Source of the DNA: Scytolyngbya sp. HA4215-MV1
Lineage (GTDB): Bacteria; Cyanobacteriota; Cyanobacteriia; Leptolyngbyales; Leptolyngbyaceae
Assembly (NCBI GenBank): GCA_019359045.1
Contig: JAHHIA010000002.1
Location: 552,401 to 616,400 of the forward strand
Direction: 5' to 3'
DNA: 64,000 nt
The notes below the pieces were generated by a model. That model was not told where the DNA came from. It worked only from the letters and a program-made list of their open reading frames with translations, and did not search any database. Both the position numbers and the translations under genes were made by a program. Below are positions 42,647-52,204 of this stretch, piece after piece. Every line of letters begins with the position of its first letter. Position 1 is the stretch's first letter.

Positions 42647-45589
42647 ATGGCATCACTGCATCAGCCTGTTTGGACATTGCCTGTTGAAGCCGTGTATGAA
42701 GCGCTGGCAACAACAACCTACGGTTTATCCGATTTAGAGGCGATTCAACGACTAGAAAAATTTGGGGCAAATGAGCTTCCCGCTCCGGCTCATCGTCCCC
42801 TGTGGCTAAGGTTTACCGATCAACTCACCCACTTCATGGCGCTATTGCTGTGGGTCGCAGGGATTCTAGCATTTGTGTCGCGGACCCCAGCATTGGGATG
42901 GGCAATCTGGGCAGTGATCTTGATTAATGCCCTCTTTAGCTTTTGGCAAGAATTTCAGGCAGAACGTGCCCTGGCTGCCCTAAAAAATGTGCTGCCAATG
43001 CAGGTCAAGGTCTATCGCAATGGCAGCTTGCAGCAAATTCCTGCCAGAGAACTGGTACGAGGGGATGTCATGCAGTTGGAAGAAGGCGATCGCATTTCTG
43101 CCGATGCACGTCTGGTTTCTGCCGAAAGTTTGTATGTGGATGTCTCGGTGCTAACGGGAGAATCTTTACCCGTTGCTCGTGATGCCTATCCGGTGCGGAT
43201 GCGAGAGGCAGTCTCTGTGCGAGCAGGCAAACCCCTTGCTCGATCGGGCGAACACCCCCTAGAAGAGCCAATCAACCCCGCAGAAATTGCCAATTTGGTG
43301 CTGGCAGGGGCAACCGTTGCTGCCGGACGTGCCATGGCGGTAGTCTATGCCACGGGTGCTCAGACCGAGTTTGGGCAGGTAGCACACCTTACCACCATCA
43401 TCAAACGAGAACCGAGTACTTTAGAAATTCAAGTGGCTCGGATTGTGCGGATTATTACCGCGATCGCCGTCAGCATGGGGATCACCGTCTTCCTGCTCAG
43501 CTATCTGCTGGTAGGGATGGAGGTGACAGAGAGTTTCATTTTTGCGATCGGCATTATTGTGGCGCTTGTGCCTGAAGGCTTATTGCCAACTGTGACGCTG
43601 TCCTTAGCGATTGGGGTACGGCGCATGGTGCAGCGCAATGCGTTGGTTCGGCGGCTTTCGGCGGTAGAAACCCTAAGTGCCACATCGGTCATCTGCACCG
43701 ATAAAACGGGAACGCTGACCAAAAATGAAATGACGGTACGGTATCTCTGGATTCCTTGGCAATCTTCGGATCAGGCGACCAATCGGGCACAGGCAAACGG
43801 GGACAATCTATCTACCCAGTTCATCGAAGTCACAGGTGTGGGATACGACCCCACAACTGGAACAGTACCCATCCCGACCGATTTCGCTGCTGCCTGGAAA
43901 ATCCGCTTGCTCCTGATTGGTGCAGCGCTTTGTTCCAATGCCCGCCTGATTCATCCCTCTCCCAGCCGTTGGCAAGAAATTGGCGATCCTACCGAAGCTG
44001 CTTTACTCGTTGCCGCCGCCAAAGCAGGATTAACCCTGGAAGCTTTGCAGCAACAGTTTCCCCGATTACGAGAAGTCCCGTTTGATTCTCACCGTCGCAT
44101 GATGACTGTGGTGTTAGATTGGCGATCGTCCGATATCTGGACTCAGGCATTGCCTCATCTCGCTATCACCAAAGGTGCGCCTCTGGAAGTGTTGCGTCAC
44201 TGTCAACGGATTTTGCGAAATGGCACTGTTCAGAATCTCACCCAAGCAGATGGTGATGAGGTGATCGCTGCTAATGATCGGCTGGCACGTCAGGGCTTTC
44301 GAGTATTAGGATTGGCAGCTCGACAGGGGGATGCGGCGTTCCTGAACCTGCGAGCGCAAGAGTTAGAAGAAGATTTAATCTTCATTGGCTTGATTGCGAT
44401 GTTCGATCCGCCCCGTCCCGAAGTGCAGGGAGCGATCGCCCAATGTCATACTGCCGGGATTAAAGTCACGATGGTGACGGGCGATTATGGACTGACCGCT
44501 GAGGCGATCGCACGAAAAATTGGGCTGGTGGGTAATGGAGAGAATTTGCACGATCGGGTGCGAGTGGTCACAGGCGACGGGATGGGGCATTTGTCAGATG
44601 CCCAATTGCGGCAAATTCTGAAGTATCGCACTGCTCTCGTCTTTGCTCGGATGTCTCCTGAACATAAGTTACGTCTGGTACAGGCTTACAAAGACATGGG
44701 GGAAATTGTTGCAGTTACGGGAGATGGGGTCAATGATGCGCCTGCCTTAAGAGCCGCCCACATTGGCATTGCCATGGGCATGAATGGCACTGATGTGGCT
44801 CGCGAAGCCGCAGACATCGTGTTGACCGATGACAACTTTGCCACGATCGTTGCCGCCATTGAACAGGGACGAGCGGTGTATCAAAACATTCGCAAATTTA
44901 TGACCTATATCTTGGCATCCAATGTAGCGGAATTGATACCATTCTTGCTCATGGTCGCGCTGAAGATTCCCCCAGCCTTAGTCATTATGCAAATTCTTGC
45001 CATTGATTTAGGAACGGATATCGTGCCTGCCTTGGCATTGGGGGCAGAGCAGGCAGAAGTTGGCACAATGGAGCAGCCGCCTCGAAAAAAATCACAACCG
45101 CTGCTTGATCGCGCCTTGCTCTTGCGCGCCTATTGTTTTTTAGGTGTGTTGGAAGCCGCTTTAGGGATGTCAGCTTTCTTTCTGGTGTGGTGGATCCATG
45201 GCTATGGCTTAACCGAATTACAAGCCGTAACGCCGAGCATTCTGGCTCACTCTGCCAATGCTGCGACGATCGCCCTTTATGCCCAAGCGACCACCATGAC
45301 ACTAGCAACCATCGTCGCCTGTCAAGATGGCAATGTTTTTGCCTGTCGCTCAGAACATACCTCTATCTTTCGCCTGGGATTCTTTGCTAATCCCCTGATC
45401 TGGGTTGGCATTGCTATGGAATGGAGCTTAGTCCTGCTCATTACCTATCAGGCATCTCTGAGCCATCTTTTTTCGACTGCCCCTTTAGCACCCTGGCAAT
45501 GGCTACTGCTACTCACCTGTCCACCCATTATGCTGGGTGCGGAAGAACTCCGAAAAGTGATTCTGCAAAGACGATCGAACAAGTCGTAA
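42647..45589 (+). CDS. P2-type cation-transporting ATPase
   Basis: The product is 980 aa from the ATG at 42647, 9 nt after AGGAG; a GTG at 42596 is an alternative. All P-type motifs are intact: the actuator TGESLPV, PEGLLPTVTLSLAIG in helix 4, the phosphorylated Asp352 in ICTDKTGTLTKNEMT, GDPTEAALLVAAAKAG and KGAPLEVL of the nucleotide domain, and TGDGVNDAPALRAAHIGIAMG. Ten membrane helices are expected; the C-terminal six are visible. The VPEGLLPTVT form of helix 4 resembles Ca2+- and Na+/K+-like P2 pumps. The ion cannot be fixed from sequence. No neighbouring gene appears to be co-transcribed. Confidence 0.95.
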   Translation: MASLHQPVWTLPVEAVYEALATTTYGLSDLEAIQRLEKFGANELPAPAHRPLWLRFTDQLTHFMALLLWVAGILAFVSRTPALGWAIWAVILINALFSFWQEFQAERALAALKNVLPMQVKVYRNGSLQQIPARELVRGDVMQLEEGDRISADARLVSAESLYVDVSVLTGESLPVARDAYPVRMREAVSVRAGKPLARSGEHPLEEPINPAEIANLVLAGATVAAGRAMAVVYATGAQTEFGQVAHLTTIIKREPSTLEIQVARIVRIITAIAVSMGITVFLLSYLLVGMEVTESFIFAIGIIVALVPEGLLPTVTLSLAIGVRRMVQRNALVRRLSAVETLSATSVICTDKTGTLTKNEMTVRYLWIPWQSSDQATNRAQANGDNLSTQFIEVTGVGYDPTTGTVPIPTDFAAAWKIRLLLIGAALCSNARLIHPSPSRWQEIGDPTEAALLVAAAKAGLTLEALQQQFPRLREVPFDSHRRMMTVVLDWRSSDIWTQALPHLAITKGAPLEVLRHCQRILRNGTVQNLTQADGDEVIAANDRLARQGFRVLGLAARQGDAAFLNLRAQELEEDLIFIGLIAMFDPPRPEVQGAIAQCHTAGIKVTMVTGDYGLTAEAIARKIGLVGNGENLHDRVRVVTGDGMGHLSDAQLRQILKYRTALVFARMSPEHKLRLVQAYKDMGEIVAVTGDGVNDAPALRAAHIGIAMGMNGTDVAREAADIVLTDDNFATIVAAIEQGRAVYQNIRKFMTYILASNVAELIPFLLMVALKIPPALVIMQILAIDLGTDIVPALALGAEQAEVGTMEQPPRKKSQPLLDRALLLRAYCFLGVLEAALGMSAFFLVWWIHGYGLTELQAVTPSILAHSANAATIALYAQATTMTLATIVACQDGNVFACRSEHTSIFRLGFFANPLIWVGIAMEWSLVLLITYQASLSHLFSTAPLAPWQWLLLLTCPPIMLGAEELRKVILQRRSNKS

Positions 45590-45774
45590 GCACAAGGCAC
45601 ATCAGAGAACCCACCTGACTACTCACACTTCTCTACCCCTCCACCCCTCTAACTGCAACCGTCGCTAACTCATTTGAAAATTGCTCTAACTGGTTTCCCG
45701 AAATCTTCTCCTTTGTCCAATACTTTAGAGTCGTTCAATCCAAGAGAAGAGTTCACTAAGAAGGATCGTTGAGC

Positions 45775-46419
45775 ATGAAAGCTGAATCCTTTGATGAGGT
45801 GCTGCGGTTCTGGTTTCCTAATCCACCCAATGCTGATCCAACAGCAATGGTGCGTCGGTGGGAATGGTGGTTTCGCGGCGGAGCAGATGCTGATATTCCA
45901 GCACATTTTTCATTGCTCCTGGAGCAAGCAATTCAGGGCGAGTGGGATGACTGGGCTAGGGAACCACAGTCACGGTTGGCGTTGATCCTCGTGTTGGATC
46001 AATTCTCGCGCATCTTCTATCGCGGAACAGCACAAGCTTTTGCACAGGACGCGAAGGCTTGCGCGTTGACGATCGCAGGCATCGACATCGGTCATTACGC
46101 AGCGCTTGAAACGCCTTGGGAGAAGACATTCTTTTTTTTGCCACTGGGGCATTCGGAGGATCTCAGCAACCTGGATCTGGCAGTTGAGTTGGCAGATGAG
46201 CTAGTGAAGGAGGCACCCCAGGAATACAGTACGTTGCTAGAATTTTCTGCAGCGCAAGCACGCAGACATCGGCAAGTGATTGCACAGTTCGGTCGTCATC
46301 CTCATCGCAACGAGGTTTTAGGTCGCCAATCCACTTCAGAAGAACTGGCATACCTGGCAAGTGGACAACTCGTCCACACGCGACCCATGCCACCTCACCT
46401 ATCGCAGTTGCTCTCCTGA
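45775..46419 (+). CDS. DUF924 family protein
   Basis: The product is 214 aa from the ATG at 45775, with AAGGA 9 nt upstream (a TTG two codons earlier is possible). It matches DUF924 over its length: FDEVLRFWFPNPPNADP, RWEWWFRGGADADIPAHF, the conserved LALILVLDQFSRIFYRGTAQAFAQD, and FFFLPLGHSEDLSNLDLAVEL. The fold is helical and TPR-like; no function is established. The gene is apparently monocistronic. Confidence 0.93.
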   Translation: MKAESFDEVLRFWFPNPPNADPTAMVRRWEWWFRGGADADIPAHFSLLLEQAIQGEWDDWAREPQSRLALILVLDQFSRIFYRGTAQAFAQDAKACALTIAGIDIGHYAALETPWEKTFFFLPLGHSEDLSNLDLAVELADELVKEAPQEYSTLLEFSAAQARRHRQVIAQFGRHPHRNEVLGRQSTSEELAYLASGQLVHTRPMPPHLSQLLS

Positions 46420-46564
46420 TTGAATGCCCCTCCGCACACCTCTGTTAATTCACGCTTGATGGATTCGACATTAAGACGGAGGGCAATTGGAGCGCCAACC
46501 GATACAATGCGATCATGGTAGACATTTCGCAATTAGATTTCAGTTCTTGATTCTAGGATTTGTC

Positions 46565-47236
46565 ATGTCTCAGCAAACTCGTTCTCAATGGGATCTCGGA
46601 CGTTTCTGGCAAACCCTCACCTATTTTGAGACCGTTCCTGTTCTTAGTGGGCTTCAGAAGATGTTTTTTGGCTCGACTCCACCCCCACCCCCTCAACCCC
46701 AAGCTGGCTTGCTTTTCGACTTTCGCCAACCTTCCCTGGATTGGCAGCAAACCTGGGGTGCATTGGATGATGTGGTTATGGGAGGAGTGAGTGCCAGTTC
46801 GTTCCAGCTTCAACAGGGTGCAGCTCTATTTACGGGAAATGTTTCGATCGCTAACTCCGGTGGGTTTGCTTCCGTCCGGACACGCAACTTTGAGCCACCG
46901 CTGAATTTGTCAGGGTCAACCGGGCTAGAGTTACGGGTGCAAGGGGATGGACAGCGATACAAGTTTTTGATCCGGGATGAAGAGACCTGGGATAGTGTGG
47001 CGTATGCCCGATCGTTTGACACTGTCGCTAATCAGTGGATGACGGTTCGTCTGCCCTTTGCCGAAATGGTGCCTGTGTTTCGGGCAAAAACGTTGAAAGA
47101 TGGTAGGACGTTGAATCCAGCGTCTATTCGATCGCTGCAATGGATGTTGAGTAAGTTTGAATATGATGGTGCTCTCAATCCCCACTTTGCACCTGGGACG
47201 TTTCGCTTACAGGTAGAAACGATCGGGGTGTATTAA
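46565..47236 (+). CDS. CIA30 family protein
   Basis: The product is 223 aa from the ATG at 46565 (AGGA 8 nt upstream); the frame opens 26 codons earlier. After a short N-terminus with a Pro-rich linker (STPPPPPQPQ) comes a CIA30 domain (residues 50-220) with LDWQQTWGALDDVVMGGVSASSF, GFASVRTRNFEPPLNLSG, GLELRVQGDGQRYKFLIRDE and a late FRLQVETIGVY strand. In mitochondria CIA30/NDUFAF1 helps complex I assembly; cyanobacterial members have a galactose-binding-like fold and may help NDH-1, though this is not proven. Confidence 0.9.
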   Translation: MSQQTRSQWDLGRFWQTLTYFETVPVLSGLQKMFFGSTPPPPPQPQAGLLFDFRQPSLDWQQTWGALDDVVMGGVSASSFQLQQGAALFTGNVSIANSGGFASVRTRNFEPPLNLSGSTGLELRVQGDGQRYKFLIRDEETWDSVAYARSFDTVANQWMTVRLPFAEMVPVFRAKTLKDGRTLNPASIRSLQWMLSKFEYDGALNPHFAPGTFRLQVETIGVY

Positions 47237-47301
47237 GCCAGCCCCAAACCAGCCAAAAAAGGAACCAGAGACTTGCCCCTCACTGCGCCCTAATGGATCT
47301 C

Positions 47302-48843
47302 TCATGGCACAGCCGATCGCCGTCCTAAAATCCCTGCCAAAATTCTCTCTTCATCTTCCAGGGTTGGTTCCCATAACTCGTCTACAATCTTGCCGTCATA
47401 CATGACATACACTCGATTGCAGAGCAGGATGGTTTCGAATAAATCGCTGGAGAGCAGCAGAAAACTGAGTCCCTGGGCCGCCAGTGTCTGCATTTGGCGA
47501 TAAAGTTCCAGTTTCGCACCCATATCAATCCCGGCAGTGGGGTCTTCTAGGACCAGGAGACGGGGCAAGTGAGCGATCGCGCGTCCAAAGAGCACCTTCT
47601 GCTGGTTGCCACCGCTCAAGCGCGTCATCGCATCTTCGGTAGATGCATAGCGTACTTGCAGGCGATCAAGCGATTCGAGCGTTTTGAGACGTTCTTGTTG
47701 AGTCAGTAACATCCCCCAACGGTTAAAATGACTCAAGTTGGAGAGATTCAGATTCTCCCGAATTGGACGCTCTGCTAAAATTCCAGCTTCTTTACGATCC
47801 ATCGCCAAATAGCTGATCCCTCGCTTGCGTGCGGCTTTGGGGTGGAGGGGCAGATAAGGATGTCCTAGTAGCGTCATCTTGCCTTGCGTAGGACGAGTCA
47901 AACCCACGATCGCTCGCCCTAGACTTTCGCGCCCACAGCCCATCACGCCATAGATACCCACTATTTCACCCGGTCTAACTTCTAGATTGACGCCAGCACA
48001 TCCGGCAGCAGTCTGTAAATCCTCAATGGTAAAGAGCGGTGGCAGGGTCGGTTGGGGAGGACGGGCGATCGCCAAGGAAAGATTTCGCCCGGTTAACATC
48101 TCCAACAATTGCGTTTCGGTTAATGTTGAGGTCACATCCACGGTGGCATTCACCGCACCATCCATCATGGCGCTGACTCGCGTTCCCACTTCCAATACTT
48201 CTTGCAAGTGATGGGTCACATATAGAATGGCGACTCCCTGTTGCTTTAATGTTTGCAATCTTGTAAATAATCGCGACTTTTCACGTTCTGTCAGGGTAGA
48301 AGTTGGCTCATCCATAATCAGAATTTGTGGTTGTCGCAGCAGAGCCTTGGCGATTTCCAGCATTTGCTTTTGGGCGATCGTCAAAGCGGAAACTGGCAAA
48401 TCGAGCGGCAGATCAAGTTCTAGCTCTGTTAAGAGCGATCGACACTGCTGTGCCTCCCAGGAGCGATGCAGCCAGGCAAAGGGGTGTTGTCCCTCCTCAC
48501 ACCCCAAAAACAAGTTATCCAAAACCGAAAGATGAGGGGCCAACGACAACTCCTGAAACACCGTGGCAATGCCCAATTTTCGCGCCAACTTCACCGAATG
48601 CGGGTGAATGGCTTGCCCATCCACTACGATGTTGCCAGCATCGGCGGGATAAATCCCCGCGATGATTTTTGCCAACGTCGATTTACCCGCACCATTTTCG
48701 CCCAGCAAAACATGTACCTCTCCCGATCGCAGCGTCAGGGCTGCCTCACGTAACGCCCGAGTAGACCCAAAGCGTTTAGAGATACCTTCGACTCGTAATC
48801 GGGGAGCGGGTTCTAAAGAATGGTTCAGGAGGGATTGGGACAC
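47302..48843 (-). CDS. Sugar-type ABC transporter ATP-binding protein (RbsA/MglA-like double cassette)
   Basis: The 513-aa protein has two fused ABC cassettes. The first has Walker A LLGENGAGKSTLAKII and Walker B ILIMDEPTSTLTE. The second has the usual degenerate P-loop GVMGCGRESLG, an intact signature LSGGNQQKVLFGRAI and LVLEDPTAGIDMGA. This is the CUT2 layout of ribose, galactose and nucleoside importers. It starts 6 bp after the binding protein gene. A permease would be expected next, but the downstream gene is convergent CIA30 and the operon contains none. It may pair with a permease elsewhere. Confidence 0.95.
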   Translation of the reverse strand: MSQSLLNHSLEPAPRLRVEGISKRFGSTRALREAALTLRSGEVHVLLGENGAGKSTLAKIIAGIYPADAGNIVVDGQAIHPHSVKLARKLGIATVFQELSLAPHLSVLDNLFLGCEEGQHPFAWLHRSWEAQQCRSLLTELELDLPLDLPVSALTIAQKQMLEIAKALLRQPQILIMDEPTSTLTEREKSRLFTRLQTLKQQGVAILYVTHHLQEVLEVGTRVSAMMDGAVNATVDVTSTLTETQLLEMLTGRNLSLAIARPPQPTLPPLFTIEDLQTAAGCAGVNLEVRPGEIVGIYGVMGCGRESLGRAIVGLTRPTQGKMTLLGHPYLPLHPKAARKRGISYLAMDRKEAGILAERPIRENLNLSNLSHFNRWGMLLTQQERLKTLESLDRLQVRYASTEDAMTRLSGGNQQKVLFGRAIAHLPRLLVLEDPTAGIDMGAKLELYRQMQTLAAQGLSFLLLSSDLFETILLCNRVYVMYDGKIVDELWEPTLEDEERILAGILGRRSAVP

Positions 48844-48849
48844 AATGAT

Positions 48850-49998
48850 TTATTTGGCACCCACTAACACGCCCGCCTTCGGTAACCGTGCCTGTCCCGA
48901 AGGGGGTTGCCACCCAGTCGGAGGTTGGTCATAGCGGGTCAAATCATAGTCCATTAGTTTATCTTTGGTTAGCTCAAACATAGGAATCAGGAACTGGGGA
49001 TAGGGAATGGGTCCTCCTTTTTTCAAATTGGGTAGGTCGTCTGCATTCAGTAACCGAATTGAGTACTGAATCAGCGATCGGCCAATCAAAATCCCTGGTT
49101 CTGAAACCACCATGGCAATATGTCCATCTTTCACCAGGTCTACCGTCTTGGCGGTCACCGCAGAAGTGACGACCTGCGTGGGACGATTCATGCGCTTGGT
49201 CGCCAGTCCAGCCCCTGTGCCCAATCCTCCTGCCGCTGCATAGATATATTTAGCATCGGGATACTTGATCATCAAGTCGGAAGCCTGAGATTGCCCATCT
49301 TCGATGGTGATGTCCCCAGCGAATGTATTCCCGACCAATTTCATGCCCGGACAATCTTTGGCACCTGCCTGTACCCCATCAAAGCGCAACTTGTTCCAGG
49401 CAGGCCCTTTGGGACCAGGTAGAGTAATCACCAGCGCTTTGGGGTCTTGCTTACAGATGTAGCTAGAGATTGTTTTGCCAATCTCAATCTCATCCATCGT
49501 CACTCCCAGTGCTACTTGAGAACTGTTGACCGGGACACCTGCCGCCAACACCTTGATCCCTTTATCAGTCAAGCGTTTGACGACTGCATCATAGCCATCG
49601 TAATCTGCTGCTCCCAAAATCACGGCATCCACCTTTAACGCTTCCAGCGCTTCTAATTGCGCGATTTGCTCCGGTACTTTGCCATATCCACCAGCCGCAA
49701 AGACCCGTACCACCTCCACTTTGGATTGCTTGGCTTCATCCAACATGCCATAAACCATACCTTTCCAATAGTCATCTGCCAATTGCACCACAGCAATGCC
49801 AATGCGATAGGGCTTCTTTGCCTCAACTGGCTGCACCACGCCCCGCAAGCGATCGAACGTTTTCTCTGAAGGAGAAGTCGTTGCTGCTGGCGAAGTGTCT
49901 GTTGTCGGTTGCTCTGACACGGGAGTTGTGGAACAGCCTGCAACCGCAATTAAACTGGTCACGACCACACAAGAAATGGCTTTCAAAAAATCTCTCAT
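48850..49998 (-). CDS. Periplasmic binding lipoprotein, TorT/sugar-binding type
   Basis: The 382-aa protein has a lipoprotein signal (FLKAISCVVVTSLIAVAGC, Cys22) and a Ser/Thr-rich spacer. The rest is a type 1 periplasmic binding fold: YRIGIAVVQLADDYWKGMVYGM, AQLEALEALKVDAVILGAADY, GIKVLAAGVPVNSSQVALGV, ALVITLPGPKGPAWNKLRFDG and PDAKYIYAAAGGLGTG. It resembles TorT-like proteins and sugar binders of CUT2 systems. It is the middle gene between an isochorismatase-like hydrolase and the RbsA-type ATPase. The ligand is unknown; the enzyme neighbour hints at a nitrogenous compound. Confidence 0.9.
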   Translation of the reverse strand: MRDFLKAISCVVVTSLIAVAGCSTTPVSEQPTTDTSPAATTSPSEKTFDRLRGVVQPVEAKKPYRIGIAVVQLADDYWKGMVYGMLDEAKQSKVEVVRVFAAGGYGKVPEQIAQLEALEALKVDAVILGAADYDGYDAVVKRLTDKGIKVLAAGVPVNSSQVALGVTMDEIEIGKTISSYICKQDPKALVITLPGPKGPAWNKLRFDGVQAGAKDCPGMKLVGNTFAGDITIEDGQSQASDLMIKYPDAKYIYAAAGGLGTGAGLATKRMNRPTQVVTSAVTAKTVDLVKDGHIAMVVSEPGILIGRSLIQYSIRLLNADDLPNLKKGGPIPYPQFLIPMFELTKDKLMDYDLTRYDQPPTGWQPPSGQARLPKAGVLVGAK

Positions 49999-50157
49999 TG
50001 CTTTACCTCGTTTATGTTCTAGGAATTAATCAAGGTTGTCAGACTTCTAGCTATCGCTTGATTCGATGCGATTAATCGACGCGATTAACCCATTGGATCA
50101 ACCAATTTGACCATACGGTGCAACTCAAATTCACTTGAACGATTGCCAATTCAGGGT

Positions 50158-50895
50158 TTAAGCCATCATTACCGAGTTTTCTGGCACAGGGTTTCCTCCT
50201 TGGCGGGTCTGCCATTCTTTGATCAGAGCATCCGAGTCAACTACTAACCCAAGATGCAGGGAAATGACCAAGAGCGCTGCCTGTTCTGCTTCTTCGGAAT
50301 ATCCTGCCACGATGTCGCGAGGGACAATGACCCGAAAATCCCGATTTGCCGCATCAAACGCAGTACTCAGAACACAAGCATCGGTGAACGTCCCTGTCAG
50401 AATTACATTATCAACATCCAAATTGTGCAGCAAAAACTCCAAATCGGTGGGATAAAAGCCACTCAATCTCTTTTTGGTGCGAATGTAGTAATCCGTGGGG
50501 GCAGTTTCAACCATTAAATCGAGCCAGCGGGTGCCTTCCCAACTATGCTGATCCATCAGAGGGTTAGGCGACATATACAACTCATAAACATAGCGCCAGT
50601 TTGCACCTTTGGTTCGCTTTCGTGAGGCAATATCATCGATTCCACCATGCCGTTGCCAGTGCTGCACCATAACCACAGGTATTCCCAATGCCCGTACCTG
50701 TCGATGAAACGTATTGTGGATTTCGATTTTCTCGATCGCCCGGGGAGCCGGACAGGTACATTCTTCTTCCAAGTGTCCACGATGCATATCAATACAAAGG
50801 ACAGCCGTCCGTTCTGGCTCAAACCACGGATCAAATATCGATGGCAAAGGGGTTTTGTCTCGGTTATGGGTATAGCAATACATATCAGTGTTCAT
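50158..50895 (-). CDS. Isochorismatase-family cysteine hydrolase
   Basis: The 245-aa protein has the catalytic triad of the cysteine hydrolase group: Asp36 in AVLCIDMHRGH, Lys141/Lys142 in RTKKRLSGFYPTDL and Cys174 in TGTFTDACVLSTAFDAANRDF. The family includes N-carbamoylsarcosine, biuret, ureidoacrylate and nicotinamide amidohydrolases, so a C-N bond cleavage in a small nitrogenous compound is likely. The N-terminus carries extra residues (MNTDMYCYTHNRDK), and CTCPAP has two more cysteines. It is first on the minus strand, 159 bp before the binding protein and ATPase genes, suggesting uptake plus hydrolysis of one compound. Confidence 0.9.
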   Translation of the reverse strand: MNTDMYCYTHNRDKTPLPSIFDPWFEPERTAVLCIDMHRGHLEEECTCPAPRAIEKIEIHNTFHRQVRALGIPVVMVQHWQRHGGIDDIASRKRTKGANWRYVYELYMSPNPLMDQHSWEGTRWLDLMVETAPTDYYIRTKKRLSGFYPTDLEFLLHNLDVDNVILTGTFTDACVLSTAFDAANRDFRVIVPRDIVAGYSEEAEQAALLVISLHLGLVVDSDALIKEWQTRQGGNPVPENSVMMA

Positions 50896-51301
50896 GAGAC
50901 CTCGATCAGTATTTCGCTTGTTCTAACGCCAACCTGACCTTGCATAATGGCGATCCTTTTGTACAGAGTTCAAGCAGAAAAATCTGCTAACACCTATCCC
51001 GTTATTGCCCCCAGTGCTTTGATCCCAGAACTGTTCAGATCACGCGCTCGATCGCAGTTTCAACAGGTAGAATGTCACCCAGTTGCCTGAATCTGGTGAA
51101 GGGATACTCCTGGCATTAGAAAATTACACAAGTTCAGATGCAGTCATATTAAATCTGTTTGAGTAGAAAGTAGGAGGGAAATGGATGAAGAGGGGAAGAG
51201 GAGGATGGGTGGCGGAGGAGATCCCGATCGCGATCGCAAAACTATACTAAAGTTGGAGTACCAGGTTCCTAAAAAGGTTCGATCGCAAATTTTTCAAATT
51301 C
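50896..51301. other. Divergent intergenic region, purine-rich at one end
   Basis: Holds the promoters of the isochorismatase operon and of the LapA-domain gene. A purine-rich stretch at about 51165-51220 (GGAGG, GAGGGGAAGAGGAGG) and two overlapping HIP1 octamers (about 51226) are the only notable parts; no gene seen. Confidence 0.5.
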
Positions 51302-52066
51302 ATGTCACTTGTGCGTTTGCTACTGCTGTTTGGAATTGGGGGAGGGCTGGTTGCGTTTTGTGTGCAAAATCAGCAACCTGTTGTATCGCTTGTCTTTTTG
51401 AACATGCGGACATTGCCCCTCCCCCTGGCATTGTGGGTATTGGTCGCGATCGTGGCAGGGATCGCGACGACAGTTCTGGTGAATGGATTGTTGGGGATTG
51501 CGACCTTAGCAGGCAACCAGAAGCGATATCGTCGCCCCAGACCACTCCGCCAACCAGTCACTGAACGGGTGTCCTACGCATCTGCGCCCCAGCGTGAATC
51601 AGATCCGGTTGCCGAGCGGGTGCCCCAACCGCCATCTGCTACAAGACCCAACGATCGGCGAGACTCGTATCCAGACTCAGCGACAGAAGAACTGGATGAC
51701 TGGGATGATATGGCAGATGATTGGTTCGAGGATGAGCCATCAGACCGCCGCCGTGATGAGGTGTGGGAAGAAGCGGAAGCGGAAGAAGAAGCCTTGCCCG
51801 TCGATCGTCCTCGCCCCCAACCCCCGGTGCGAGAAACCCCCACCCGCGATCGCTCTAGCTACGAAGCCAAACAAGAACCGAAAAGTAGCTCTCGCAGTGG
51901 CTCCGTTTACTCTTACAGCTATCGCGAACCGGGCAGCACAGGCGTTGGCAAAACTGAATCGGTGGTCGATGCTGACTACCGCGTTATCGTTCCGCCCTAT
52001 CGCAACCTGGATGAGGATGAGGATCTCGACGATGAACGGGACGATCGACGTTCCGATGATTGGTAA
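51302..52066 (+). CDS. LapA-domain (DUF1049-type) protein with charged disordered tail
   Basis: The 254-aa protein starts with two membrane helices (LVRLLLLFGIGGGLVAFCVQN and LPLALWVLVAIVAGIATTVLVNG) separated by PVVSLVFLNMR, the LapA/DUF1049 pattern (about residues 1-65). The remaining 190 residues are disordered and highly charged, with Asp/Glu-rich (EELDDWDDMADDWFEDEP, EEAEAEEEALP) and Arg/Pro-rich stretches and a final YRVIVPPYRNLDEDEDLDDE. LapA proteins in proteobacteria act in lipopolysaccharide assembly; the cyanobacterial form with an acidic tail has no known role. Confidence 0.85.
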   Translation: MSLVRLLLLFGIGGGLVAFCVQNQQPVVSLVFLNMRTLPLPLALWVLVAIVAGIATTVLVNGLLGIATLAGNQKRYRRPRPLRQPVTERVSYASAPQRESDPVAERVPQPPSATRPNDRRDSYPDSATEELDDWDDMADDWFEDEPSDRRRDEVWEEAEAEEEALPVDRPRPQPPVRETPTRDRSSYEAKQEPKSSSRSGSVYSYSYREPGSTGVGKTESVVDADYRVIVPPYRNLDEDEDLDDERDDRRSDDW

Positions 52067-52083
52067 CTGGATGGACGCGAAGA

Positions 52084-52148
52084 ATAGCAGACACAGGAGG
52101 CGCACGAATTCAGTCCCTCTGGTCTGTGCGTCTCTTGTGCTCTGCTAT
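52084..52148. terminator. Large hairpin between convergent genes
   Basis: ATAGCAGACACAGGAGGCGCAC (52084 onward) pairs with the stretch ending GCTCTGCTAT at 52148, at about 20 of 23 positions. A second inverted repeat GAGGCGCAAG/CTTGTGCCCCTC follows at about 52168-52192. Both lie between the LapA and FG-GAP genes. Confidence 0.6.
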
Positions 52149-52204
52149 CCTCGTTGTCATAACCTTAGAGGCGCAAGGCTTGTGCCCCTCCAGACACTCT
52201 GATC

